Assembly: GCF_030389965.1 (NCBI RefSeq)
Contig: NZ_CP128400.1
Span: 2,232,001-2,296,000, forward strand
Direction of reading: 5' to 3'
From: Candidatus Chlorohelix allophototropha
Lineage (GTDB): Bacteria > Chloroflexota > Chloroflexia > Chloroheliales > Chloroheliaceae
DNA length: 64,000 bases
Positions 1 through 8,760 of the stretch are shown here, piece after piece; position 1 is the first letter of the stretch; the number at the start of each line of letters is the position of its first letter. Below the pieces are notes generated by a model, which did not search any database, had not been told where the DNA came from, and was given only the letters and a program-made list of their open reading frames with translations. A program made the position numbers and the translations under genes.

Positions 1-792
1 ATCGCGCTCTGCCGGGTAAGCATCGAGACTATTGCCCACATGCGGACCTGCCGGATAGGCAGGGTCATGGCTCATCACCAGAATATAGGGCTGGCGCGTG
101 GCTTTCAAATCCTGTTCCAGCCAAGCTAACTGAACCTTGCCCAATTGGTGCGGCTGACTCGGTAGTTCGGAAGCCACCGATACAAAATGCACCGCACCAA
201 TATCCAGCGAATAAGCATAGCCCTTAAAATCTGCGGGTCCGTTCTTGGGCAAATCGGGGAAAGCTTCCAAATATAGGGGCGTGGCAGCTTTGCGATAGTT
301 CGTCTCATGATTGCCGATAGTGGGCAGAATGGGGATGTTGCCGAGCGCGGCAAAAGGTTTTAGATGCCCTTCCCATTGCGTCTTTACCACCGAATTATTG
401 TCCTCAGCGTTGATGATATCGCCAACCAACAGCGCGGCTTGCGGCTTATACTCTTTGGAAAGCGCGAGCAGTTTATCAAATATAGGCGGCGGCTTCAAGC
501 CTGCGGTTCTAATATCGCCATACACAATAAAACCAAAGCGTTGGAAGGCGGGCGTAGGCGAGGCAATCGGCAGCGCCACGGTGGTGGTAGCGGCAACCGA
601 CTGCGAAGTTGCAACCGTAGTCGTGGGTACAACTGAAGTTGGAATAGCAGTGGGAAGTGGCGTTGGCGGTATCGGAGTGGCAACTTCCCCACAAGCCGAC
701 AACCAACCTAGCGAAAGCCCTCCAAAGGCAAGTCCGGCTGCCTTTTTCAGAAAGCGGCGGCGCGTATTCCGGTTCATGTTATTCTGGCTCAT
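1..792 (-). CDS. Metallophosphoesterase, Tat/lipoprotein-type, 3' end cut by window
   Basis: Reading from 792 down to the window edge gives 264 codons with no stop. The ATG follows a good ribosome site (GAGGAGAA). The N terminus has a twin-arginine-like motif (RRRFLKKAAG), a hydrophobic stretch and a lipobox (LSAC) near residue 34, then a Thr/Pro-rich linker. From about residue 85 the calcineurin-like phosphoesterase motifs appear in order: YGDIR, LVGDII, then TIGNHE and later MSHDP. These supply the Asp, Asn and His metal ligands of the family, so the fold is well supported. It is presumably an exported, lipid-anchored phosphatase or phosphodiesterase; the substrate cannot be told. The C terminus lies outside the window. 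Confidence 0.85.
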   Translation of the reverse strand, partial: MSQNNMNRNTRRRFLKKAAGLAFGGLSLGWLSACGEVATPIPPTPLPTAIPTSVVPTTTVATSQSVAATTTVALPIASPTPAFQRFGFIVYGDIRTAGLKPPPIFDKLLALSKEYKPQAALLVGDIINAEDNNSVVKTQWEGHLKPFAALGNIPILPTIGNHETNYRKAATPLYLEAFPDLPKNGPADFKGYAYSLDIGAVHFVSVASELPSQPHQLGKVQLAWLEQDLKATRQPYILVMSHDPAYPAGPHVGNSLDAYPAERD

Positions 793-1122
793 TTCTCCTC
801 TTTCCTAGTTATAGGCTCAGCCACATTATAATGCGGGTTACGCCCTTCTGGAATAGCAAGCATTACCCGGAATGCTTAGAGTTTGATAAGCCTTTACCCT
901 ACCTCCGGCAGAACAGTTGCAAGGTCGGCATTTCCATTTTCAACGACCACCCCAAACGTTAAGAATATCGTTTTTGTATCCCCGGATGGGGAATACGAAC
1001 CCGAACCTCCGAACCCGTAGGGGCGGTTCGCCTGCGCCCCGTAGAGGGTGTGAACCGCCCTTCTTTTATTGCCCCTACCCAAATGAATTTACCAACCCCT
1101 CGCGGGCGTGTCGAGCCCATTG
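793..1122. repeat. Intergenic palindromic repeat cluster
   Basis: No gene is visible here. Positions 1017-1063 form a hairpin with GGGCGGTTC and GAACCGCCC arms around a GC-rich centre. Positions 1021-1063 are the exact reverse complement of 60074-60116, next to sufU. A second fragment of the same repeat style (CGCGGGCGTGTCGAGCC) lies at 1101-1118, right up against the IS4 element. These belong to the repeat family seen throughout the window. Confidence 0.7.
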
Positions 1123-2577
1123 AGTCCAACAAATACGTTTGTTCTAAGGTTTATGAGCATAACGGGGCTTTCTAATGAAACATAAATCAGGTGGTAAGGG
1201 CTTGTACAAGTCCCAATCAGGCGTAGGTGCAAGGATTTTAGTGCGAGTGGAGGGGCGAATAAACCGCACCTCCCGTCCATACTTTATGAAGCTTTCTAAG
1301 GGGTCATTGCCGTCATAGGCAAATTGAGGTAAATATTCGATCATTAAGGCTAACGAGACCTCAAATGGATCTACCCCAGCCCGTCCCGCTATTTCCATTT
1401 GAAAAGCTTGCAGAATTTGCGCTATGATCAAAGTCGCCCAGACCTGTTGCAAGATTACCTGGTTTTTAGCGCTCCATAACAGGTGCAGTTTCAAATGCAC
1501 TTTGAGAGTTTTGAAGGCGAGTTCGATGTCCCAGCGTCTGGCATAGAGCCGGGCTATTTCGATTATCGGCAACTGCTGCGGTTCGGTTACATTGGTAATA
1601 TAGCGGTGTAAGTGCTTTCCCACTCGGAATTGAACTAAGCGTACCGCGTGCGCCGCTTGATCGGCTCTGTAAGCCCCTAACCAGATTAGCTGATCTTTAG
1701 TATCGCCTTCTTCGAAGAAGGAATGCAGCAGGGTATAACTGGTTTTCTCACGCAAGCGACTTACCCACCAATAGGACTGTTCGGTCAGCCAATCGAACCA
1801 TTCAAAGCCAAAATAGCCCAAGTCAGCCAGCACCAAACTGTATTTGGGCAAGTTTGAAACCATTTGACGGGCTGCCACCTTTTTGTTTTGGTGAGGCTTT
1901 TCTTGGTACTCAATAGTGCGCCATTGCTGCCGACGGAGGTCAAACAGGGCGCTGAGTTTGCCGGGCAGCAAGCGCTCATCTCCTTGGGGCACTTGACGCA
2001 GGGAGGGCAAATAGCGCGCTACTTGGTCGAGGGTGGTTTCATTCAAAGCCAGCACTTCGGCGGCGAAAGGTGCCAGCGCACAAGTTGACCAGACTTCAAG
2101 ACGTTGCTGCAACAACTGGGAAATATGTTGAAACAAGGCTTGCAAGGGTTTAATATCGGCACGTTCTAGCCGTTTGTACACCGCTTCATCGCTGATAGGA
2201 AAGCGTGGATAATGCCAGAGTTTACCCAGATACAACATCCGCCACAGAGATAATTGTTGGGAAAAGCCCCGCAAGACACACACCAACAAACCAGACCATA
2301 AGCACAGATGGGGTATGATGGCGGGACGTCCTCTTCTTTCGCTACGCTGAGGTTCAGGGGCAAATGAGCAGAGTGCGGTTTGGAGGAAAGTCTCGATGTC
2401 AGTAAGGAGTGGTTCGAGCGCGGGGTCGGGCTTTGAACCTTGATATTGCAGGCTAGGCAAGGCACAATCCTTTCTTTCTAAAGCAAAACATAGAAATTGG
2501 AAAGATTATGCCAAAATTCCCCATCCCTTGCAACGACTTTATCCATTCCTTTTTAGAACATTCGTATTTGTTGGTCT
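1123..2577 (-). mobile_element. IS4-family insertion sequence with terminal inverted repeats
   Basis: The transposase gene is bracketed by imperfect inverted repeats. The left copy at 1126-1147 and the right copy at 2553-2574 match at 20 of 22 positions (core CCAACAAATACG and TGTTCTAA), with weaker similarity reaching 1123 and 2577. The transposase stop codon lies inside the left repeat. No clear target duplication is seen. Both flanks are pieces of the palindromic intergenic repeat (CGCGGGCGTGTCGAGCC on the left, GATTCCGATGCGCCCCTACC on the right), suggesting insertion into such a repeat. Confidence 0.8.
1144..2460 (-). CDS. IS4-family transposase
   Basis: This 438-residue DDE transposase appears intact. 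The IS4 family signature Y-x2-R-x3-E-x6-K is matched exactly near residue 325 (YARRWDIELAFKTLK), which contains the catalytic Glu. An Asp-containing strand (LVLADLGYFG) near residue 215 fits the second catalytic Asp. The start is a TTG at 2460, chosen because AAAGGA lies seven bases upstream; an ATG at 2465 is in another frame. It would catalyse cut-and-paste movement of the surrounding inverted-repeat element. Confidence 0.9.
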   Translation of the reverse strand: MPSLQYQGSKPDPALEPLLTDIETFLQTALCSFAPEPQRSERRGRPAIIPHLCLWSGLLVCVLRGFSQQLSLWRMLYLGKLWHYPRFPISDEAVYKRLERADIKPLQALFQHISQLLQQRLEVWSTCALAPFAAEVLALNETTLDQVARYLPSLRQVPQGDERLLPGKLSALFDLRRQQWRTIEYQEKPHQNKKVAARQMVSNLPKYSLVLADLGYFGFEWFDWLTEQSYWWVSRLREKTSYTLLHSFFEEGDTKDQLIWLGAYRADQAAHAVRLVQFRVGKHLHRYITNVTEPQQLPIIEIARLYARRWDIELAFKTLKVHLKLHLLWSAKNQVILQQVWATLIIAQILQAFQMEIAGRAGVDPFEVSLALMIEYLPQFAYDGNDPLESFIKYGREVRFIRPSTRTKILAPTPDWDLYKPLPPDLCFIRKPRYAHKP

Positions 2578-2705
2578 AAATGATTCCGATGCGCCCCTAC
2601 CAAATCCGAACCCCCAAACCCTTTTACCAACCCTCGCGGGCGCATTGGAAAACACCCTTCTTTTATCTGAATCGTTACAAAATAAAAACCAAAAGGAAAA
2701 CACTA

Positions 2706-2752
2706 TTGACAAGCTCGTAAAAGTAGCGTATAAAATAGTTAAGCGCTTTACT
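2706..2752 (+). promoter_or_regulatory. Sigma-70-type promoter with overlapping LacI-type operator
   Basis: TTGACA at 2706-2711 and TATAAA at 2729-2734 are separated by an optimal 17 bases. Immediately downstream, 2737-2752 holds a near-perfect palindrome centred on AAGCGCTT, with the central CG typical of LacI-family operators, covering the predicted start of transcription. The lacI-type gene starts about 135 bases later, so negative autoregulation is the natural reading (inference). Confidence 0.7.
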
Positions 2753-2874
2753 ATTTTTCACACAACATTTTTGGCATCTAAATTTCTCGTACCCATAAGG
2801 CATTTGCACCAACTGCCAAGGTTTTATATTTGTCTATTGGTTAGCTATTTTGTCAAAACAGGGGAAATTGTTCG

Positions 2875-3909
2875 ATGGCGAACATTTACGACGTTGCTCG
2901 TCTGGCTAAAGTATCTACTGCAACCGTCTCAAAAGTTCTATCCAACACCCCATATGTTAGTCAACACACCAAAAAACGTGTTCTAGAAGCAATTGAGAAG
3001 CTTCATTACAGCCCTAGCTTAGCAGCGCGAGGCTTAACCGGAAGTCGCACCTATGTAATCGGTCTGGTAGTACCCTACGACCCCGATTACCTTTTTAGCG
3101 ACCCTTTTCTCTTGGAAGTCATACGGGGGGTGGAGAGTGTCGCCAACGATAATGACTATAACGTATTAATCTCAATGGCAAAAAGCGCAGACCAACGCAG
3201 CGCCTATACCAAGTTGGTGCGTACCGGCTATGTGGATGGCGCAGTTACACTTGAAACCTTTGAGGGCAACATTGCCAGTAAAGTGCTGGAAGAGCAAGGA
3301 ATACCCTTTGTTTCAATCGGGTATAGCGATGCTCCAAATCGCCATAATTCGGTTAGCGCGTCAGATTACACCGGCGCGTATGAAGCAATTTCCTATCTGA
3401 TAAAGCTAGGGCATAGCCGTATCGGAATTATATGCGGGCCTTCCCATTTTATGAGCGCGTTGGAAGAACGGATGCGCGGTATAAATGATGCGCTGCAAGC
3501 TCATGCGATTGAGTTGGATTCCAGTTTGCTCACCTACGGGGATTTTACTTTAGATAGCGGCTACAAAGCTTGTAATGAGCTACTTTCATCTGAGAATCGA
3601 CCCACCGCTATTTTTGCAATGAATGACCGAATGGCTATGGGCGCTATGCGCTGTGCCAGAGAATATGAACTACATATACCGCATGATCTGTCTCTAGTAG
3701 GGTTCGACGATATACCGATGGCGGTGTTGGTTGAACCCCCCTTGACCACTGTCAGGCAACCTGCTGTGGAAATGGGGCGGTGTGCTACTCAGAAACTACT
3801 GGAAATGATCAATGCAGATGTCCGAGAGTTTGAGTCTATAGTGCTACCGGCTGAACTGATTATAAGAAGTTCAGCCGCCGCGCCCCATTGGGGTAGAGCA
3901 AATAGCTGA
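2875..3909 (+). CDS. LacI-family transcriptional regulator
   Basis: The 344-residue protein starts with the LacI helix-turn-helix (IYDVARLAKVSTATVSKVLS), followed by the hinge helix (SLAARGLTGSRT). From about residue 60 there is a periplasmic-binding-protein-like effector domain, with the typical IFAMNDRMAMGAM and LVGFDDIPMA segments. Length is normal for the family. It precedes a sugar-type ABC transporter by about 110 bases on the same strand and probably controls it in response to the imported sugar. A palindromic operator overlaps its own promoter at 2737-2752. The ribosome site is weak (GGGGAAA). The sugar ligand cannot be assigned. Confidence 0.93.
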   Translation: MANIYDVARLAKVSTATVSKVLSNTPYVSQHTKKRVLEAIEKLHYSPSLAARGLTGSRTYVIGLVVPYDPDYLFSDPFLLEVIRGVESVANDNDYNVLISMAKSADQRSAYTKLVRTGYVDGAVTLETFEGNIASKVLEEQGIPFVSIGYSDAPNRHNSVSASDYTGAYEAISYLIKLGHSRIGIICGPSHFMSALEERMRGINDALQAHAIELDSSLLTYGDFTLDSGYKACNELLSSENRPTAIFAMNDRMAMGAMRCAREYELHIPHDLSLVGFDDIPMAVLVEPPLTTVRQPAVEMGRCATQKLLEMINADVREFESIVLPAELIIRSSAAAPHWGRANS

Positions 3910-4017
3910 ACTCTACCGACAGGTTTTGTCTCTCTTGTTACAAGACAGATTCTGGGCTAAATTGTTTGAATTTTAGGCAATCAATCCAGATACTCAACTC
4001 AAAGAGGAGGAAAATTT

Positions 4018-5406
4018 ATGAGAACTATTAGTGCGGCTAAACGTTTGTCGCTACTGGTGGTACTTGCTTTGTTATCAATGGCGATACTGGCGGCTTGCGG
4101 TGATAACACTGCTACTCCGGTACCCGCTACAACCGCCGCTGCTGCTACGACTGCCGCTGGCGCTGCCACAACTGCTGCTGCTGCCGGTGGCGGAACAGTA
4201 AATACCACCGTGAAAGGTGATGTTACTGTTTGGGGTTGGAACGTTGCGGCTAAATCGCTGCAAGCGGACGTAGAAGGCTTCAACAAACTTTATCCTAACG
4301 TCAAAGTTACCGTTCAGGACATTGGTCGTCTGGATGTTTACGATAAACTGACTACCGGATTGGCAGCGGGTGGCGTAGGCTTGCCCGATGTTGTACAGGT
4401 AGAAAGCGATCACATGGATGTTTATACTTCCAAATTCCCCGATGGCTTCGCCGATTTGACCGAAAAAGCCACCAAGTACGAGAAGGATTTTGACCCTTCC
4501 AAGTGGGCACAATCCAAAATTAACGGCAAGATTCGCTCAATCCCGTGGGATTCGGGGCCGGTAGGCGTATTCTATCGCACCGATATGTTCCAGAAAGCGG
4601 GCGTTGACGCTACCAAAATCGAAACTTGGGATGATTATATCGAAGCTGGCAAGAAGGTTGTCGCGGCTAACCCCGGCGTGAAGATGAATACTATCGACTA
4701 CACCAAAGATGACGGCTTGTTCCGCATGATTTTGGGACAGCAGGGCGGCTATTACTTCAATAAAGACGGCAAGATTACCTTGACCTCTCCTGAAGCTGTA
4801 AGCGCGATGACCGTTGTCAAGAAGTTGAACGATGCGGGCTTGTTGCTCAATAGCTCTGGTTGGGACGGTACGGTTGCCGCCAACAAGAACAACAAAGTTG
4901 CTACCCAAATCTTCGGCGTATGGTGGAGTGGTACCATTATGTCGGAAGCGCCTGAGCAAAAAGGTCTTTGGGATGTAATGCCTATTCCTGCGCTGACCAA
5001 AGGCGGCTCTCGCGCCAGCAATTTGGGTGGTTCTACTTTGGCTATTCCTGCCAAGACCAAGAACTTGGATGCGGCATGGGCTTTCGTAGAATATAGCATG
5101 GCTACCAAAGATGGTCAGAATAACATTATCAAGAATTTTGGTATCTGGCCCAGCTACATCCCGGCGTATAGTGACCCGTTCTATTCTGCCAATCAGCCTT
5201 ACTTCAACAATAAGCCGATTTGGAAGATGTTCGCCGATCAAATCCCTCAGTTGAAAGCGGCGTATTACACCGGTGACAACGACAAAGGTTTGTCGGTGGG
5301 AGCGGATGCGCAAGCGGCGGTATTGAGCGGAACCGATCCGGCGGCGGCGTTGCAGAAAGGGGCGGACGCGCTCAAGCAACAAACCGGGCGTGATATTCTG
5401 AAGTAG
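4018..5406 (+). CDS. ABC transporter sugar-binding lipoprotein
   Basis: This is the extracellular solute-binding protein of a carbohydrate ABC importer (family 1, MalE/UgpB-like). It has 462 residues, with a strong ribosome site (AGAGGAGG). A signal peptide ends in a lipobox (LAACG, Cys about 28), followed by an Ala/Thr-rich tether to about residue 65. The binding domain starts with VTVWGWNVAA and contains the usual hinge segments (IPWDSGPVGVFYRTDM; FGVWWSGTIM). It is the first gene of a three-gene transport operon with two permeases. The inverted repeat TCTTGT-T-ACAAGA at 3933-3945, upstream of the start, could be a control site or a weak terminator after the regulator. Confidence 0.93.
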   Translation: MRTISAAKRLSLLVVLALLSMAILAACGDNTATPVPATTAAAATTAAGAATTAAAAGGGTVNTTVKGDVTVWGWNVAAKSLQADVEGFNKLYPNVKVTVQDIGRLDVYDKLTTGLAAGGVGLPDVVQVESDHMDVYTSKFPDGFADLTEKATKYEKDFDPSKWAQSKINGKIRSIPWDSGPVGVFYRTDMFQKAGVDATKIETWDDYIEAGKKVVAANPGVKMNTIDYTKDDGLFRMILGQQGGYYFNKDGKITLTSPEAVSAMTVVKKLNDAGLLLNSSGWDGTVAANKNNKVATQIFGVWWSGTIMSEAPEQKGLWDVMPIPALTKGGSRASNLGGSTLAIPAKTKNLDAAWAFVEYSMATKDGQNNIIKNFGIWPSYIPAYSDPFYSANQPYFNNKPIWKMFADQIPQLKAAYYTGDNDKGLSVGADAQAAVLSGTDPAAALQKGADALKQQTGRDILK

Positions 5407-5538
5407 TTACTCACATAGGGGAGAGCGTGCCATTGCGGTGCGCTCTTTCAAACTCATTAAATACGCCACTTCAAAGCAAAATTCCCAAATAGAGCAGCTT
5501 TCGTAAGAGGAATGTACCCGCTGCGAAGGAGATAACCC

Positions 5539-6459
5539 ATGCAAAACGTTTCAACCCGACCGAAACAAGGTTCGGGAGGTTGGAAAGGCTTCCGGCTTAG
5601 CCCGAAAGTAGCGCCATATGTATTTGTCGCGCCTGCCTTAATTTTGTTCTCTATTTTTATGATTTACCCTATCATCTACTCTTTTTTGCTAAGTTTGCAA
5701 AAGAACGTAGCGGGAGAACAAAAATGGGTAGGGCTGGATAATTATAGCCGCTTGCTAGGGGATGAGCTTTTTCGCAAAGCCCTTTTCAATACCTTCATAA
5801 TACTGATAATCCAAGTTCCGATACAGCTTTCTCTGGCAATGCTATTAGCTGTTGGACTTAATTCCAAGTTTTTGCGAATGAAATCCTTCTTCCGGGCAGT
5901 ATATTTCTTACCCGCGATTACCTCGCTGGCGGCTGCCTCCGTAATTTTTAGGATTTTGTTCGCCGACCCGGACGGTTTCGTAAACTCATTCGTATCGGTG
6001 TTCGGCTTTGGGCCTATCCACTGGACGCTGGATGAAACCTGGAACCGGGTATTGCTAATTTTGGCAATTACTTGGCGTTGGACAGGTTATAACATGGTTA
6101 TATATCTATCGGGTTTGCAGGGTATCCCCGAAGATTTATACGAAGCGGCGGCAGTGGATGGCGCAAGCCGTAGCACCCGCTTCTTCCGCATCACTATTCC
6201 GTTGATGCAGCCGATAATTCTATTCACCACGATTTTATCAACAATCGGCACACTCCAGATTTTCGATGAAAGCTACCTCTTAACCAATGGTGGTCCGCAA
6301 AATGCCACAATGACGGTTGGATTTTACCTTTACCGTACCGCTTTCAGGCAGGCAGATTTCTCCTATGCTTCGACTATCGCCTATGGCTTGCTGGTGATTA
6401 TCGCGGTGCTATCATTCCTGCAATTCCGGTTTACCGGAGGTCGAGAGGAGGCAAGTTAA
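5539..6459 (+). CDS. ABC sugar permease, MalF-type
   Basis: A 306-residue integral membrane protein with six predicted transmembrane helices. The first is at about residues 29-50 (VFVAPALILFSIFMIYPIIY). The EAA loop that docks the ATPase is clear near residue 200 (YEAAAVDGASRSTRFF). The ribosome site AAGGAG precedes the ATG. It pairs with the next permease, which begins two bases after this stop, to form the membrane channel of the importer. Confidence 0.93.
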   Translation: MQNVSTRPKQGSGGWKGFRLSPKVAPYVFVAPALILFSIFMIYPIIYSFLLSLQKNVAGEQKWVGLDNYSRLLGDELFRKALFNTFIILIIQVPIQLSLAMLLAVGLNSKFLRMKSFFRAVYFLPAITSLAAASVIFRILFADPDGFVNSFVSVFGFGPIHWTLDETWNRVLLILAITWRWTGYNMVIYLSGLQGIPEDLYEAAAVDGASRSTRFFRITIPLMQPIILFTTILSTIGTLQIFDESYLLTNGGPQNATMTVGFYLYRTAFRQADFSYASTIAYGLLVIIAVLSFLQFRFTGGREEAS

Positions 6460-6460
6460 G

Positions 6461-7351
6461 ATGGAAGCGGAAGTCAATATGCGAAGTAACGCCATGCCCA
6501 GAGAGGTTGGGCAGCGCGGCACTTTATGGGTAGTGCGCAAGGTTCTGATGTATGCCGTGTTAATAATCGGTGCAATTATATCGCTGTTCCCGTTCTATTA
6601 TATGTTCATGGCTTCGACCCTGACTAAATCGGACGTGTTAGCGCAACCACCTAAGCTTTTACCGCAAGATAAGCTCTTTGAAAATATAGACCGCCTAATG
6701 TCGGATTCTTCCCTTAAATTGGCAGAAGGCATCTGGAATTCGGTGATAATCGCGGTGCTTTACATGGTGCTGAGCGTGTTTATCGCCTCGCTTTCCGGCT
6801 ATGCTTTTGCCAAATATAAATGGCGTGGGCGTGATCTTATTTTCGGCTTGTTCTTGGCTACCTTGATGATTCCAAGCCAAGTTACCTATGTGCCTTTGTT
6901 TAAGATTATTGCGGGGGGAAATCCCTTTGATTTGGTTTGGTTGGGTACTATCCAAGCGGTAATTCTGCCCGGTTTGGCAAGCCCCTTTGGTATCTTCCTA
7001 ATGCGCCAATCAATGGGGCAATTTCCCGATGAGTTGATGGATGCCGGGCGGATTGACGGCGCAGGGGAGTTCGGTATTTTCTGGCGATTGGTGCTTCCGG
7101 TAATGCGTCCTTCGCTGGCAGCGTTGGCAGTTTTCATGTTTATGAGCCAATGGAACAATTTCTTCTGGCCCCTAGTGGCGCAAGTGGATACCATTCCGAC
7201 TCGGATCGGGGCGCTTTCCGGCGCAAGTCTGATTGATTATAGCGGTATCATGACGGTTACAAGCCTGTCGGTGCTGCCCATTATGGTAGTATTTTTGCTG
7301 ATGCAACGCGAATTTATTAGCGGCGCATTGGCGGGTTCGGTCAAAGGCTAA
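6461..7351 (+). CDS. ABC sugar permease, MalG-type
   Basis: A 296-residue inner-membrane permease with about six helices. The EAA motif (DAGRIDGAGEFGIFWRLVLP) is near residue 195 and the typical MalG-like tail (MQREFISGALAGSVKG) is intact. It begins one base after the upstream permease stop, implying translational coupling. An internal ATG at 6479 is an alternative start. No ATPase gene follows: these importers often share an MsmK/UgpC-type ATPase encoded elsewhere, and nothing in this window fits that role. Confidence 0.93.
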   Translation: MEAEVNMRSNAMPREVGQRGTLWVVRKVLMYAVLIIGAIISLFPFYYMFMASTLTKSDVLAQPPKLLPQDKLFENIDRLMSDSSLKLAEGIWNSVIIAVLYMVLSVFIASLSGYAFAKYKWRGRDLIFGLFLATLMIPSQVTYVPLFKIIAGGNPFDLVWLGTIQAVILPGLASPFGIFLMRQSMGQFPDELMDAGRIDGAGEFGIFWRLVLPVMRPSLAALAVFMFMSQWNNFFWPLVAQVDTIPTRIGALSGASLIDYSGIMTVTSLSVLPIMVVFLLMQREFISGALAGSVKG

Positions 7352-7354
7352 GCC

Positions 7355-7560
7355 CCTTCGTTTGTTGCCCCTACCCAAAGGAATTTACCAAACCCTCGCG
7401 GGCGTGTCGAGCCACGCCCCTACCAACCCGAACCCGTTCTCGTAGGGGCGTATTCAATCAAATACGCCCTTCTTTTATTGCCACAACCCAAATGAATTTA
7501 CCACCCCAACGCGGGCGTATCGAGCCACGCCCCTACCAAACCCGAACCCCCCATCCCATA
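7355..7560. repeat. Palindromic repeat cluster after the ABC operon
   Basis: Several copies of the intergenic repeat family occur in series: CGCGGGCGTGTCGAGCC followed by ACGCCCCTACC (about 7396-7424), GTAGGGGCGTATTC with ATACGCCCTTC (about 7441-7472), and CGCGGGCGTATCGAGCC with ACGCCCCTACC (about 7510-7540). Each forms a GGGCG-CGCCC hairpin with different arm sequences. The stretch to 7704 has no other recognisable feature. Confidence 0.7.
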
Positions 7561-7704
7561 AGATTTATTGCTACCCCCACGCCCTTACGAATCCCGACCA
7601 AACGCGAACCTGAAACAATCCATGCCAAATTTGCGTAGATTTAGGGATGAAATATACAAACACTGCTTATGTAAAGGTTGTATCAGGGGATTCAGGGGTT
7701 AGCT

Positions 7705-7890
7705 ATGAATTATCGTAATAGTCGAGCGGTAGAGCTTGTGGTAAAGGGCTTGATTGCGCTAATAACGCTGGTGGTACTTGCTCAGCTATTTAAAGGTGTA
7801 TTTGCGATTATTTCAGCGCTTCTGACGATTACCATTATCACGGTAGGCTTGATTGTTTTATTAAAGGCTCTAAACAATCGAAGATATTAA
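7705..7890 (+). CDS. Small two-helix membrane protein
   Basis: A 61-residue ORF consisting mainly of two hydrophobic helices (residues about 10-30 and 34-54) with a basic N terminus and an NNRRY tail. I prefer the ATG at 7705 (CAGGGG ten bases upstream) over the TTG at 7678. It stands alone on this strand. Function is unknown; the amphipathic ends and lack of a signal cleavage site suggest a small integral membrane protein. Confidence 0.55.
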   Translation: MNYRNSRAVELVVKGLIALITLVVLAQLFKGVFAIISALLTITIITVGLIVLLKALNNRRY

Positions 7891-7892
7891 AC

Positions 7893-7924
7893 AAAAACCC
7901 CTCGCCTATTACTGCGGCAAGGGG
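7893..7924 (-). terminator. Rho-independent terminator between converging genes
   Basis: The inverted repeat CCCCTCGCC (7898-7906) and GGCAAGGGG (7916-7924) pairs at eight of nine positions. On the minus strand it is followed by TTTTTGTTT, so it mainly ends the 7954-8523 transcript; on the plus strand the following tract is poor. Confidence 0.65.
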
Positions 7925-7953
7925 CATTTGAAAGCCAGTCATTTAGGTAGTAA

Positions 7954-8523
7954 CTAACTAGCCTTATATCTGTAATATTGTTCTTTTTGCATCTTTAGAC
8001 CTTGCTCAAGCTGCTCCCGTGTTAGGTAGCCCAACGCCACCAGAATTTGCCCTATCGGTCTGTCATCACCCACTAGAGAACATTCTTCGTGGTATTTCAC
8101 AGCGTGCTGGAGTTGCTTGAAAGTAATAAAGCCCTGACGCATCAGAAATTCGCCCAGAAAAGGCACAACGCTTGAAGCGTTTGTGGTCGCTTTAGCTGCT
8201 TCTCCCTTATACGCCCGCTGCCAAAAAGTGCTTCCGCTTGTAAGCGAACCAGTTCCCAAAGAACGCGCTCTTGCCTGTGTCAGGTAAGCCCGTGCAACAT
8301 CATGATTAGGGTTGTTGGCAAGCAATCTTTCTAGATAAGATACTGCCTCAACATTGCCGATATTGAGCCAACCCATCCACAATAGGGCTGTTTCGTTATT
8401 AGGTTCTATTTTTAAAACTTGTTTAAATATGCTTTGAGCATTTTGGTGATTTCCCGCGGAGGCTTCGGTTACGCCCTGATTTATCAGCGATGATAAATCT
8501 AGCTGTTTATTATTTCGGTTCAT
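7954..8523 (-). CDS. TPR-like protein with a type II secretion E-like C-terminal segment
   Basis: A 189-residue soluble protein. Residues about 15-90 look like two tetratricopeptide repeats (AGNHQNAQSIFKQVLKIEPN; AVSYLERLLANNPNHDVARA). The C-terminal 70 residues (GEFLMRQGFITFKQLQHAV; IGQILVALGYLTREQLEQG) contain two copies of the LxxxGxITxxQLxxAL pattern found in the N-terminal domain of GspE/PilB-type ATPases and in related stand-alone adaptor proteins. No catalytic domain is present. It probably acts as a protein-interaction adaptor; the partner is unknown. Confidence 0.7.
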   Translation of the reverse strand: MNRNNKQLDLSSLINQGVTEASAGNHQNAQSIFKQVLKIEPNNETALLWMGWLNIGNVEAVSYLERLLANNPNHDVARAYLTQARARSLGTGSLTSGSTFWQRAYKGEAAKATTNASSVVPFLGEFLMRQGFITFKQLQHAVKYHEECSLVGDDRPIGQILVALGYLTREQLEQGLKMQKEQYYRYKAS

Positions 8524-8760
8524 ATTTCTCTTGACCCCTAATTTTATTCTTTAACCCAAACCCAACACCAGAAGTGAGAACTTTGCTTAACACGTATATA
8601 TTTCAGTAGGCTTATTATATAGCATATATGTTATTTTTTTAGTTAAACGTTTATCTTTAGGTAATTACAGTTTTATAATCTAAACAGCAAGAAACGGATA
8701 GAATTTTAATAACTGCTAGTTATATGATGGTTCTCGGTACAAATTATAAGGAGAAAAAAA

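Noticed and set aside
1113-2590. Target-site duplication for the IS4 element
   Set aside because: No equal short sequence is present on both sides; the flanks are different repeat pieces.
4537-5382. 281-codon ORF opposite the sugar-binding protein gene
   Set aside because: Arg/Ile-rich shadow of the other strand with no recognisable domain.
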